From Erwinia sp. E_sp_B01_1 (GTDB lineage: Bacteria; Pseudomonadota; Gammaproteobacteria; Enterobacterales; Enterobacteriaceae): a stretch of 64,000 bases of DNA. Below are positions 48,880 to 58,648 of this stretch, in pieces. Each line of letters opens with the position of its first letter. The first letter of the stretch is position 1. The stretch spans positions 3,472,001 to 3,536,000 of the forward strand of contig NZ_CP142208.1 of NCBI RefSeq assembly GCF_036865545.1, written 5' to 3'. The notes beneath the pieces were generated by a model. That model made no database searches and had not been told where the DNA came from. It was given only the letters and a program-made list of their open reading frames with translations. The translations under genes and the position numbers were made by a program.

Positions 48880-49758
48880 ATGAAAAAGTTTGGCCGCATG
48901 ACCCCGTTAACAACCCGCCGCCAGCTACTGCTTTCTGGTCTGGCGCTGGCGTTTCTGGCCAGTAAACCCGTGCGGGCTAAACAGGAGCAGGCCACGCCGG
49001 AGATCGCCTCCCTGCGCAAAAAAGCCATGACGCCACCCCAACCTTCGTCCGGCGGTAAAAAAATCGTGATGATCGATCCCGGTCACGGTGGGATTGATTC
49101 CGGCGCGGTCGGCGAAGAGGGCTCAGAGGAGAAGCATGTAGTGCTGGAAATTGCCGGCCATATTCGCGATATGCTCAGTGAACATCCGCATATTGAGGCG
49201 CGACTGACGCGCGAGACGGATCACTTTATTCCGCTGGGCGAGCGGGTTGAGATTGCCCATCAGCACGGTGCCAGCCTGTTTATGTCGATTCATGCTGACG
49301 GCTTCACCAGCCCGGATGCCAACGGCGCATCGGTATTTGCGCTCTCAAATCGTGGGGCAAGCAGCAGCATGGCGCGATATCTTTCTCAACGCGAAAACGC
49401 CGCTGATGATGTGGGCGGCGTGAAAGCCGCGCAGAAAGATCACTATCTGCAACAGGTGCTGTTCGATCTGGTGCAGACCGATACCATCAAAAACAGCCTG
49501 ACGCTGGGCAAGCATCTCCTGAGCCAGATCCGCCCTGTTCATCACCTGCACAGCCAGCATACGGAACAGGCGGCGTTCGCCGTGCTGAAATCCCCTTCTA
49601 TTCCCTCCGTGCTGGTGGAAACCTCCTTTATTACCAATCCATCGGAAGAGCGTTTGCTGGGTACCACCGCCTTCAGAAAGAAGATTGCCACCGCCATTGT
49701 GGGCGGCGTGGTCAGCTACTTTGACGAGTTCGATGCCAATAACCGGCGCAACAGCTGA
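48880..49758 (+). CDS. amiA: N-acetylmuramoyl-L-alanine amidase AmiA
   Basis: Periplasmic zinc amidase that splits daughter-cell murein during division, 292 residues (E. coli 289). Start ATG 48880 after GAGGA. Twin-arginine signal peptide ([23 protein letters not shown]), so exported folded by Tat. Catalytic Amidase_3 domain: zinc ligands in [20 protein letters not shown] and MSIHADGF, and the catalytic Glu in [10 protein letters not shown]. The regulatory helix inserted in the domain (residues about 155-195) is present. Followed by hemF after 47 bases, as in E. coli. Confidence 0.97.
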   Translation: MKKFGRMTPLTTRRQLLLSGLALAFLASKPVRAKQEQATPEIASLRKKAMTPPQPSSGGKKIVMIDPGHGGIDSGAVGEEGSEEKHVVLEIAGHIRDMLSEHPHIEARLTRETDHFIPLGERVEIAHQHGASLFMSIHADGFTSPDANGASVFALSNRGASSSMARYLSQRENAADDVGGVKAAQKDHYLQQVLFDLVQTDTIKNSLTLGKHLLSQIRPVHHLHSQHTEQAAFAVLKSPSIPSVLVETSFITNPSEERLLGTTAFRKKIATAIVGGVVSYFDEFDANNRRNS

Positions 49759-49802
49759 TTTTTGGCGTATACTCCGCGCGTCATTTTTCGTCAGTAAGGT
49801 AA

Positions 49803-50714
<912 letters not shown>

Positions 50715-50751
50715 ATCCATCCCTTCAGACGGCTAACGAACCCAAAGCGAT

Positions 50752-50852
50752 GGGAGCCTGTGCCCTGAACAAAGCATCACGGGCCACGGATGGCCCGTGC
50801 TGAGCTGCCACGGACGGCGCTTTTTGCGTCTTTGTGAGAGGCACAGGCTCCC
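50752..50852. repeat. 101-bp palindromic element between hemF and maeB
   Basis: Thirteen-base perfect arms GGGAGCCTGTGCC (50752-50764) and GGCACAGGCTCCC (50840-50852) enclose nested inverted repeats: ACAAAG/CTTTGT just inside, and CACGGGCCA-CGGA-TGGCCCGTG (50778-50799). The whole can fold into a branched cruciform. It lies between convergent genes where a terminator is expected, yet has no proper T-run apart from TTTTT at 50820-50825. Nature: bidirectional terminator, structured RNA or small palindromic mobile repeat; not decidable from one copy. Confidence 0.7.
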
Positions 50853-50923
50853 TGAGCCTGCACTGTGTCATTAACCTCAAGAGCAGCTCTTCATTGCCAT
50901 TGCCCTTGCCAAACCGCAGAGGG

Positions 50924-53203
50924 TTACAGCGGTGCCGTTTGCGCCTCCACTACCGCCAGCGCCACCATATTGACGATGCGTCTGACCGAAGCAACCGGCG
51001 TCAGAACATGTACCGGCTTTGCAATGCCCATCAGTACCGGCCCCACGGTGACCCCTTCCGAACAGGAGACGCGCAGCAGGTTATAGCTGATCCTCGCAGC
51101 CTCTACATTGGGCATGATCAGGATATTGGCTGAGCCTTTCAGCGGGCTGTCAGGCATCAAATCCTGACGGATACTCTCCACCAGCGCGGCATCACCGTGC
51201 ATCTCGCCGTCGATTTCCAAATCCGGCGCGCGGGCCTTCACCAGCGCCAGCGTTTCCCGCATTTTACGGGCTGCCGGGGCGTTTGAGGTGCCAAAACTGG
51301 AATGGGAAAGCAGCGCTACTTTCGGTTCAATACCAAAGCGCCGTACGGTTTCTGCAGCCATCAGCGTCAGCTCGGCCAGCTGATCCGGCGTGGGATCTTC
51401 GTTGACATAGGTATCCGCAATAAAGGTGTTGCCGCTGGGCAGCAGCAACGCATTCATCGCTCCAGCCACCTTCACATCCTCCCGGAAGCCAAACAGCTTT
51501 TCGATCACCTCGTAATGCTCTTTGTAATCGCCGATGGTGCCGCAGATTAAGGCGTCAGCCTCACCGCGATGCACCATGATTGCGCCAATCAGCGTCGGGT
51601 TGCCGATCACCGCACGCTGTGCCTGTTCAGGCGAAACGCCACGGCGCTTCATGATCTGGTAATACTCTCCCCAGTAGGCTTTAAAGCGCGGATCCGATTC
51701 ATTATTGACCACCTCAAAATCTTTACCCGCCTCGATTTTCAGCCCCAGCTTTTTCAGCCGCATCTCTATTACGCTGGGGCGGCCAATCAGGATCGGCTTT
51801 GCCAGGCCCAGCGAAATCAGCTCCTGCGTGGCATGAAGCACTCGCGCCTCTTCCCCTTCAGCCATCACGATGCGTTTGGGATCTTTGCGCGCCTGCGAGA
51901 AGATCGGCTTCATAAACAGGTTGGTTTTATAGACGAATTCGGTCAGCTTTTCGCGGTAGGCATCCAGATCCTCAATGGGCCGGGTAGCCACACCGGAATC
52001 CATAGCGGCCTTAGCTACCGCTGGCGCGATCTGTACGATCAGGCGCGGATCGAAAGGTTTAGGGATCAGGTAATCGGGGCCGAAAGTGAGTTCCTGATCG
52101 CCATAGGCGGAGGCCACCACGTCACTCTGTTCCGCCAGCGCCAGCTCTGCGATGGCGTGCACCGCGGCCAGTTTCATCTCTTCATTGATCGCCGTGGCCC
52201 CCACATCCAGCGCGCCACGAAAGATAAACGGGAAGCAGAGGACATTGTTAACCTGGTTGGGGTAATCGGATCGGCCGGTACAGATAATCGCATCCGGGCG
52301 AACCTCTTTCGCCAGCGGCGGCAGAATTTCCGGTTCCGGGTTGGCAAGCGCGAGGATCAGCGGATCGCGCGCCATTTTTTTCACCATCTCCGGCTTCATC
52401 ACGCCAGGCCCGGAACAGCCGAGGAAAATATCGGCACCGGCTATCACCTCATCCAGCGTCCGTTTGCCGCTGTCCTGCACCGCATAGGCGGCTTTGGTTT
52501 CGGCCATGTTCTCCTCGCGGCCCTGATAAATCACCCCTTTCGAATCGCAGACCACGATGTTGTGCTTCTGCATACCGAGCGCCACCAGCAGATTCATACA
52601 GGCGATAGCCGAAGCACCGGCCCCGGAAACCACCAGCCGGACATCAGAAATGGCTTTTTCCACCACTCTTAAACCGTTTAACACCGCCGCGGTACAGATG
52701 ATTGCGGTGCCGTGCTGATCGTCGTGGAACACCGGAATGTTCATGCGTTCACGCAGCGTTTTCTCGATGTAGAAACACTCCGGTGCCTTGATGTCTTCCA
52801 GATTAATGCCGCCAAACGTCGGCTCCAGCGCCGCGATGACATTGATCAATTTGTCGGGGTCGCTCTCATCTATTTCGATATCAAACACGTCGATTCCGGC
52901 AAATTTTTTGAACAGTACGCCTTTGCCTTCCATCACTGGCTTTCCCGCCAGCGCGCCGATGTTTCCCAATCCCAGCACCGCCGTGCCGTTGGAGATCACC
53001 GCCACAAGGTTGCCTCGTGCCGTGTATTTATGGGCAGCCAGCGGATCGGCGGCAATCTCCAGACAGGGAGCAGCCACGCCTGGCGAATAGGCCAGGGCAA
53101 GATCGCGTTGGGTTGCCAGGGGTTTGGTGGGTGAAACCTGAATTTTTCCCGGGATCGGGAACTGATGAAAATCGAGCGCACTCTGCTTCAGTTGGTCGTC
53201 CAT
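50924..53203 (-). CDS. maeB: NADP-dependent malic enzyme MaeB
   Basis: Cytosolic enzyme decarboxylating malate to pyruvate with NADP+, 759 residues as in E. coli. Start ATG 53203 ([16 protein letters not shown]) after AAAGGA; an upstream in-frame start would add a 42-residue hydrophobic piece without homology. N-terminal malic enzyme domain ([26 protein letters not shown]-binding [10 protein letters not shown]) and C-terminal phosphotransacetylase-like domain (from about 430; [18 protein letters not shown]), which regulates activity. Convergent with hemF. Confidence 0.97.
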   Translation of the reverse strand: MDDQLKQSALDFHQFPIPGKIQVSPTKPLATQRDLALAYSPGVAAPCLEIAADPLAAHKYTARGNLVAVISNGTAVLGLGNIGALAGKPVMEGKGVLFKKFAGIDVFDIEIDESDPDKLINVIAALEPTFGGINLEDIKAPECFYIEKTLRERMNIPVFHDDQHGTAIICTAAVLNGLRVVEKAISDVRLVVSGAGASAIACMNLLVALGMQKHNIVVCDSKGVIYQGREENMAETKAAYAVQDSGKRTLDEVIAGADIFLGCSGPGVMKPEMVKKMARDPLILALANPEPEILPPLAKEVRPDAIICTGRSDYPNQVNNVLCFPFIFRGALDVGATAINEEMKLAAVHAIAELALAEQSDVVASAYGDQELTFGPDYLIPKPFDPRLIVQIAPAVAKAAMDSGVATRPIEDLDAYREKLTEFVYKTNLFMKPIFSQARKDPKRIVMAEGEEARVLHATQELISLGLAKPILIGRPSVIEMRLKKLGLKIEAGKDFEVVNNESDPRFKAYWGEYYQIMKRRGVSPEQAQRAVIGNPTLIGAIMVHRGEADALICGTIGDYKEHYEVIEKLFGFREDVKVAGAMNALLLPSGNTFIADTYVNEDPTPDQLAELTLMAAETVRRFGIEPKVALLSHSSFGTSNAPAARKMRETLALVKARAPDLEIDGEMHGDAALVESIRQDLMPDSPLKGSANILIMPNVEAARISYNLLRVSCSEGVTVGPVLMGIAKPVHVLTPVASVRRIVNMVALAVVEAQTAPL

Positions 53204-53341
53204 TATCAGGGTCCTTTCATTTTTCAGCGGGGTCAAACGCATCAGTATAAAAGGGGCAGAGAAGAGAAAAACTTGAAGCAAACCATAAAACAGAGAGAAT
53301 AACCTCAAGAGCGCGGCGAAGATCCGCACCCTTCTCCGACG

Positions 53342-54304
53342 TTATTTGGTCATATTTAACAGCGTGCGGATGTTCTGTGCGGAGCTGGCAATAATATCTA
53401 TTGCGCCGGTCCGGAGCGCACCGAGGATCGCCATCGCCTTGGTATTTTCTGAGGCAATGGCGATGACGCAGGGGATTTTGCGCAGCTCATCAATGCTCAG
53501 GCCAATGACCCGGTCATTCATCACCGTGTCCACATGCTGGCCCTGCGCATTAAAAAAATCATACCCGGCCACGTCGCCGGTTACGCCCTGATTCAGGCTG
53601 GCATCAATGATCTCATGAGGCGTAAACCAGCCCAGCTTCACCATGTAGCTGTTCTCATTCATATCCCCGATGCCCACCAGCGCCACATCGGCTTTACGCG
53701 CGCGATCGAGCGTCTCCTTAATGGTGCCGTTTTGCATGAAAGACTCTTTCAACGCCCGGTTCTCAACATAGGCCGGGGCATAGAGCGTTTCGCTGATGCC
53801 GCCAAACTTTCTCGCCAGGCGGCGGCTGATATGGTCAGCGTTGATCGCATCACCGGGGCGGTGAGTCCCCCCAATGCCGCTGATAAAATGGCAGTTACGC
53901 AGGGGAACATTACCGGGATGATCGGCTACTGCAGCGATGTTTCTGCCCTGCCCTACGGCCACCACGGCATTGTCTTTCAGCGTCTGCGCGAGATGCGTGG
54001 CCACCAGCGAAGCGACCTGACGTCGCTGCTCATCCTCGTCCTGATAATCCAGCGCTATCAGCGCCCGCTGCAGGGGAAAACGCGCCAGCAGTTGCTGTTC
54101 AAGACGGGTACTGAAGACCGGATGATAGCGTACGTTGATCTCAACGATGCCCTCCTCTTTGGCTCTTTTCAGCAGCCGTCCTACTTTGATACGGGAAATG
54201 CCAAACTTGCGCGCGATCTCTTCCTGGGTAATTTCATCCTGATAATAGGCGACGGCAATTTCCGTCAGCAGTTCGGTGTCCTGAGAAGGCGTACTCTTTT
54301 CCAT
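53342..54304 (-). CDS. SorC/DeoR-type sugar-binding transcriptional regulator
   Basis: A 320-residue SorC-family regulator. N-terminal helix-turn-helix (ITQEEIARKFGISRIKVGRLLKRAKEEGIVEINV, residues 25-58). The C-terminal sugar-phosphate-binding domain (about 65-318) contains VAVGQGRNIAAV, FISGIGGTHRPGDAINADHISRRLARKFG, LYAPAYV, VALVGIGDMNENSYMVKLG and GDVAGYDFFNAQG. It lies at the downstream end of the apionate-type operon on the same strand, behind a strong hairpin, and is the likely local regulator, with a sugar phosphate of the pathway as effector (inference). A 27-bp dyad in the promoter region is its candidate operator. Confidence 0.88.
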   Translation of the reverse strand: MEKSTPSQDTELLTEIAVAYYQDEITQEEIARKFGISRIKVGRLLKRAKEEGIVEINVRYHPVFSTRLEQQLLARFPLQRALIALDYQDEDEQRRQVASLVATHLAQTLKDNAVVAVGQGRNIAAVADHPGNVPLRNCHFISGIGGTHRPGDAINADHISRRLARKFGGISETLYAPAYVENRALKESFMQNGTIKETLDRARKADVALVGIGDMNENSYMVKLGWFTPHEIIDASLNQGVTGDVAGYDFFNAQGQHVDTVMNDRVIGLSIDELRKIPCVIAIASENTKAMAILGALRTGAIDIIASSAQNIRTLLNMTK

Positions 54305-54393
54305 CCGGGTTCTCTTGAGCTGGAGATAAGTCGGTGCGTGCAGGGCGGTCTGATGACCGCCGGCACGGCAATACCGGATTTATACCATTTTCC

Positions 54394-54425
54394 CCCAGGG
54401 TGGGCCAATGATTGCCCACCCTGGG
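54394..54425 (-). terminator. Strong hairpin between the presumed apnO gene and the SorC regulator gene
   Basis: CCCAGGGTGGGC / GCCCACCCTGGG, 12-bp perfect stem with an 8-base loop. No T-run on the minus strand, so it may act as mRNA 3'-end protection or lower regulator expression relative to the operon. Confidence 0.55.
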
Positions 54426-54441
54426 CCGGAGGCCGGTCAAA

Positions 54442-55299
54442 TTAACGGCGGATTTTGTCGATTTTCAGCATGCGGGCGATGACGATATCCAGCTCTTTCT
54501 CGTCGAAAATTTGCTTCCAGTCCGGCTTAACGATTTTCTCACGGCCATATTCCATAGCGATCATGCAGGCATCCGAGAAGGGGTTGGTCGCGCGGAAAGC
54601 CACGGCAAGGGCAATCTGAATATGGCCATAAAGCATCGCTTTAGCCGCTTCTTCCGGCACGCCGGAGTGTTTAACGGTTTCGTCCAGCGCTTCCTTCATA
54701 AAAGCACCGACCATACAGGCCACGGTTTCCACCAGGGTGGGTTCCAGGTAGGCCAGCTGCTTCACGGTCACCCAGTGCACTGCTTCAACCGGACCGTACA
54801 TCACGCTGACGACTTTGCTCAGCTCGGCTTTCTGCTCATCGCTGCCGGTTTCATAAGAAGCGGCGATGTGCTGAACCGCAGCCACGCCACCAAAGGCATC
54901 GGCATGCTCTTCTTTGGTGTAGCGCTCAAGGAATACCGAAGGATGGCAAGGGTGAGCCACGGCATACTCAATGCCGTCGCGCAGGGCGATGAGGTTGGCG
55001 TAGGCCGCAGCCGGGTCCAGCGTTAACAGGATCGCTCCGGTTTTCATCTGTGGCACAACAATTTCAGAAACTTTACCCAGAACGATATCCGGCACGGCCA
55101 GGATCACCACGTCACTGGCTGGCACCACGGAGGCAGCGTCAGAGAGTTCACGGCCCTGCGCGGTCACCTGGGCCTGAGCCTGAGGGGCGCTTTCACAATA
55201 AAAGACCTGATAGTCACTTTTTTGCAGGTTGGCAGAGATACGCATGCCCATTTTGCCGCCTGCGCCGATAACGGTAATTGTTTTTAATTGTGTGCTCAT
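54442..55299 (-). CDS. apnO: Probable D-apionate oxidoisomerase
   Basis: A 285-residue dehydrogenase with an N-terminal Rossmann NAD-binding motif (ITVIGAGGKMGMRISANL) and a 6-phosphogluconate dehydrogenase-like helical C-terminal domain. Database names for such proteins are usually phosphogluconate dehydrogenase C-terminal domain protein. ApnO is a member of this type; it oxidises and rearranges D-apionate to 3-oxo-isoapionate. The call rests on fold plus context: the next four genes match the remaining enzymes of the non-oxidative apionate route in order. Active-site candidates are His115/His118 in YAVAHPCHPSVF and Lys185 in WVTVKQLAY. Three bases separate it from the presumed oiaC gene. 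Confidence 0.72.
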   Translation of the reverse strand: MSTQLKTITVIGAGGKMGMRISANLQKSDYQVFYCESAPQAQAQVTAQGRELSDAASVVPASDVVILAVPDIVLGKVSEIVVPQMKTGAILLTLDPAAAYANLIALRDGIEYAVAHPCHPSVFLERYTKEEHADAFGGVAAVQHIAASYETGSDEQKAELSKVVSVMYGPVEAVHWVTVKQLAYLEPTLVETVACMVGAFMKEALDETVKHSGVPEEAAKAMLYGHIQIALAVAFRATNPFSDACMIAMEYGREKIVKPDWKQIFDEKELDIVIARMLKIDKIRR

Positions 55300-55302
55300 A
55301 AA

Positions 55303-56109
55303 TCACTCCTGAAATTGATGTTTACGTAAATAGTCGACGCTTTGTTGAGTCCACTGCTGTTCGAGCTGGCAGGTGCGTTCAGCCTCCTGCTGCCAGGGCA
55401 GCCAGTGTTCGACAATCTGGTTTATGCCTTTAAGATCAGGCTGAACCCGGTCGATCAACAGGTCATAATTGAGTAAGCCTTCCCCCATAGGTGCGCCAGC
55501 CAGCGTAAAGCCAACCCAGCCATCCTGACGGGAAAACGCGAAATCTTTGATGTGCAGATTGAGGACGCGATCCACAGTGTTTTCAATTACCTGCTCAGGC
55601 AACTCCAGCGCCGCCACGCAGTTAGCCGGATCCAGGCAAACGCCCAGTGACGGAGAGTCAAACCGGTTAATCACCGACATCATGTCAGCGCTGCGAACCT
55701 GCTCATAAGTTTCCAGGCACAGCTTAAGCTGCTGCTGTTCAAATTTTGGCAGCACCCTTTCAATCATCGATGACGCTTCATCAAGCGTCGGGCGCGAGGT
55801 GGCGCTGTTAAACATCGAACGCAGCACCGTCACTTCGAGCGCGTCTGCAAGCTCAAGATAACGCTGGAGGTGTTCTGCCATCAGGCCACGGGTACCCAGC
55901 TCCAGGCTCATACCCAACTGGTCAGCCTGCTGACGCAAGGCCTGAAGTTGTAATGAACTCCAGCCCTCAATCTGCGGATAATCGCAAATCTGGAAAACAG
56001 AAACGCCCATCTCCGCCGTGTGCTGCAGCACCTGTTGCAGGCTCATCGGCGCAGGAACCTTTTCTGACATGCGCCAGAAATAAGCGTAAGTGCTTAACCC
56101 TGTGCTCAT
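55303..56109 (-). CDS. oiaC: Probable 3-oxo-isoapionate decarboxylase (xylose isomerase-like TIM barrel)
   Basis: A 268-residue sugar phosphate isomerase/epimerase-type TIM barrel. Metal-ligand candidates are Glu in LCLETYEQV, Asp in GVCLDPANC, His in NLHIKDF and Glu in NQIVEHW. In the apionate route a protein of this family (OiaC) decarboxylates 3-oxo-isoapionate to L-erythrulose. Assigned by family and position between the presumed apnO and the triose-phosphate isomerase-like gene, whose reading frame it overlaps by 4 bases (ATGA). An isomerase or epimerase of an unrelated sugar remains possible. Confidence 0.68.
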   Translation of the reverse strand: MSTGLSTYAYFWRMSEKVPAPMSLQQVLQHTAEMGVSVFQICDYPQIEGWSSLQLQALRQQADQLGMSLELGTRGLMAEHLQRYLELADALEVTVLRSMFNSATSRPTLDEASSMIERVLPKFEQQQLKLCLETYEQVRSADMMSVINRFDSPSLGVCLDPANCVAALELPEQVIENTVDRVLNLHIKDFAFSRQDGWVGFTLAGAPMGEGLLNYDLLIDRVQPDLKGINQIVEHWLPWQQEAERTCQLEQQWTQQSVDYLRKHQFQE

Positions 56110-56888
56110 ACGGCCCCCTGCGCTTTAGCCAGTGCTGCGGCTTCATCAATGATTGCCGCCAGCGCGGAAGGCTGATGGGCAAAGCGCCCCAGGAACAGTC
56201 CGCCGACGCGGTTGCCCAGGCGGTTAAGCAGGCCGGGACCTGCGCTGCCGCCATAAATCACGCTGAAGGTGAAATTACCCAGCCCGTGAATCTGACGCAG
56301 CCCGTGACAGACTTCAGCAATGAAATCGTCCGGTGCAGAGGTCGCCGCGCCGATAGCCCACTGCGGTTCATAGGCCAGGATAATGTGGCCGGAAAGCTGT
56401 TGCTGACGAGCCACCTGCAACGAGGCATCCAGCTGCTGACGGCACAACGCAATGGCGTCCTGACTTTCGCCCTGTTCTGGCTCCCCCAGACAAAGCACCG
56501 GTGTCAGGCCGTTGCGCAGCGAAGCGGCCAGCTTGCGGGCAATCATTTCGTCGTCTTCGTGAAAATAGCGGCGGCGTTCGGCATGGCCGACTTCCGCATA
56601 GCCACAGCCCATCTCTGCCAGCAGAGTGCCGCTGACCTCTCCGGTCCATGCTCCGTTATCTTCCGGGCAAAGATCCTGCGCGCCCACCACCGCGTTAGTG
56701 TCGGCAAAAGCCTCCAGCACCCGCGGCAGCGTGGGAAACGAGGGCAGGACAAACAGCCCCACCTCGCCACTGACGATGGCCGGATGAGACCGGGCTATAG
56801 CAGCGACTTCCTTACTCCATGCCAGCGTTTGCTGATAGCTGAAATACATTTTCAGGCTAACGCCCAGCGTAATCCGCGGCTGTGTCAT
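56106..56888 (-). CDS. lerI: Triose-phosphate isomerase homologue, probable L-erythrulose-1-phosphate isomerase
   Basis: A 260-residue TIM paralogue, not the housekeeping TpiA. The catalytic Lys lies in LGVSLKMYFSY, the catalytic His in GHAERRRYF (GHSERR in TpiA), the catalytic Glu in LAYEPQWAIGA, and the phosphate loop in VIYGGSAGP. The changes near the active site suit a four-carbon substrate. In tetritol and apionate pathways such paralogues turn L-erythrulose 1-phosphate into D-erythrulose 4-phosphate. Its start is coupled to the kinase gene (one-base overlap at 56888). Confidence 0.75.
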   Translation of the reverse strand: MTQPRITLGVSLKMYFSYQQTLAWSKEVAAIARSHPAIVSGEVGLFVLPSFPTLPRVLEAFADTNAVVGAQDLCPEDNGAWTGEVSGTLLAEMGCGYAEVGHAERRRYFHEDDEMIARKLAASLRNGLTPVLCLGEPEQGESQDAIALCRQQLDASLQVARQQQLSGHIILAYEPQWAIGAATSAPDDFIAEVCHGLRQIHGLGNFTFSVIYGGSAGPGLLNRLGNRVGGLFLGRFAHQPSALAAIIDEAAALAKAQGAV

Positions 56889-58648
56889 CAGTTTGTCTCC
56901 TGCAGGCGATTTTCAGTGGCCGGGGCCGTCTGGCGAAGCTGCTCCAGCACTTTATTAACGATCAGCGCCAGAGAGACAGCGCCCGCATCCGGGGTGCCCA
57001 TGCTCTTTTCGGCCAGCGGACGGGCACGGCCCATTTTTGGCACCAGGTTAGCCGTGGCTTCAGCACTCAGCGTAGCCTGCTGTGCAGCCGCTGCCCAGGC
57101 TTCCACCAGCGAATCCCCGGCCTGCACGCGGGCGCTCAGCGTTTCACTGAATGGCACCAGCACGTCGACCATGGTTTTGTCGCCCGGTCTGGCTTTGCCA
57201 AAGTGCATGATGCCCTCTTTGGCATGCTGTACGCCGAGAGCCACGCGCTGAGCATCAGGCGCTTCACTGTCCCCCAGCGCGGTGCCGATGGCGGTTAACG
57301 CCACGCCCCATAATGCGCCCGAAGTGCCACCGGCTTTGTCAGCCCAGGCATCGGCGGCCCGGCACAGCAAGGTGCCTGCCCCAGCCTGACGCTGCTGCAT
57401 TTCCAGCGCTTTTTCCTGCGCGCCTTTCACTCCGCGAGCCATGCCGATGCCGTGGTCGCCGTCACCGGCAACCGCATCAATACGGCCCAGTTCTTCTTCG
57501 TTTTCTTCAATAACCTGTGCAATGGCGTTGACTACAGCCAGCACGCAGCCTGCAGAATGTTGCGAAGCTTTAGTGGCAGCGGGAACCTCATCCACTTCCG
57601 GCACGATCAGCTCAGCCTCGCTCAGGGCTTCAGCCACGATGACGCTCCCTTTACGGAAGGCCGGCGCATTAGCCGGAGCACGCCAGAAACTTTCCAGCTC
57701 CTCATCCAGCCACATCAGGGTCAGGGAAGCTCCAGCCATGTTGAAGCTGGTAACGAATTCACCGACTTCCGGGTCCACCACTTCCAGCCCGGCCTCCTGC
57801 AGACGTTGTGCCACGCGGCGATAGACCACAAACAGCTCTTCATATTTCACCGAGCCCAGGCCGTTGAGGATCGCCGCTACCCGCTGACCGCGAGGCTGGC
57901 TAATCTCCTGCGGGCACTCTTTCAGCAGGCTTTCCACAAACAGATCGGCCAGCGCATCCGCAGGGGGAATGGCGCATTCGCTGATCCCCGGCTCGCCGTG
58001 GATGCCCATACCCAGCGCCATAGTGCCGTGCGCCACCTCAAACAGAGGATGGGTGGCTCCGGGCAGCGTACAACCGGAGAAAGCGACGCCCAGAGAACGG
58101 GTGCGATGATTGGCATGACGGGCAAGACGGACCACCTCCTCCAGCGAATATCCCGCTTCTGCCGCCGCAGAGGCCGCTTTGAACACCGCTAAATCTCCCG
58201 CAACGCCGCGGCGTTTTTCCTGTTCCGCGAGCGAAGCGCTGGAGATATCGTCGGTGACGGCCAGCACTTCACAGGGGATCCCTTCGGATTTCAGGCGCTC
58301 GCAGGCCTGACCAAAATGCAGCACATCCCCGGCATAGTTACCAAAGGCCAGCAGCACACCGCCGCCGTTTTCTGCCGCACGGGCCACGTTATAAATTTGC
58401 TGGGCAGAAGGCGAGGCAAACAGATTGCCCATCGCGGCACCGTGAGCCATCCCCTGCCCGACTAAACCGGAGAAAGCCGGGTAGTGGCCGGAGCCGCCGC
58501 CAATAACAATCGCCACGCTGCCTGGTGCGCTGCGGGTACTGCGTACCACGCCGCCCGGCACCTGACGCACTTTATCCGCGTTGGCCGCTACAAACCCTTC
58601 AATCAGTTCGCTGGCGAAGGCTGAAGGTTGGTTGAATAAATAGGTCAT
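56888..58648 (-). CDS. lerK: DhaK-DhaL fusion kinase, probable L-erythrulose 1-kinase
   Basis: A 586-residue ATP-dependent dihydroxyacetone kinase-family protein. The N-terminal DhaK domain (1-330) holds the substrate loop GGGSGHYPAFSG and the His that binds the ketone covalently in MGIHGEPG. The C-terminal DhaL domain (about 365-575) holds the nucleotide motif DAVAGDGDHGIGMARG and the GGTSGALWG loop. In this pathway the kinase phosphorylates L-erythrulose. Dihydroxyacetone is an alternative substrate, but the two dedicated isomerase genes in the cluster make a tetrulose more likely. Overlaps the MFS gene by four bases. Confidence 0.8.
   Translation of the reverse strand: MTYLFNQPSAFASELIEGFVAANADKVRQVPGGVVRSTRSAPGSVAIVIGGGSGHYPAFSGLVGQGMAHGAAMGNLFASPSAQQIYNVARAAENGGGVLLAFGNYAGDVLHFGQACERLKSEGIPCEVLAVTDDISSASLAEQEKRRGVAGDLAVFKAASAAAEAGYSLEEVVRLARHANHRTRSLGVAFSGCTLPGATHPLFEVAHGTMALGMGIHGEPGISECAIPPADALADLFVESLLKECPQEISQPRGQRVAAILNGLGSVKYEELFVVYRRVAQRLQEAGLEVVDPEVGEFVTSFNMAGASLTLMWLDEELESFWRAPANAPAFRKGSVIVAEALSEAELIVPEVDEVPAATKASQHSAGCVLAVVNAIAQVIEENEEELGRIDAVAGDGDHGIGMARGVKGAQEKALEMQQRQAGAGTLLCRAADAWADKAGGTSGALWGVALTAIGTALGDSEAPDAQRVALGVQHAKEGIMHFGKARPGDKTMVDVLVPFSETLSARVQAGDSLVEAWAAAAQQATLSAEATANLVPKMGRARPLAEKSMGTPDAGAVSLALIVNKVLEQLRQTAPATENRLQETN

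Noticed and set aside
51569..52672. A 367-codon plus-strand frame opposite maeB
   Set aside because: Composition rich in His, Arg and Gln typical of an antisense shadow; maeB is conserved over its whole length.
55953..58192. Several long plus-strand frames opposite the presumed oiaC, lerI and lerK genes
   Set aside because: They overlap three well-supported genes, show low-complexity Arg/Ser/Cys composition and have no homology that I recognise.
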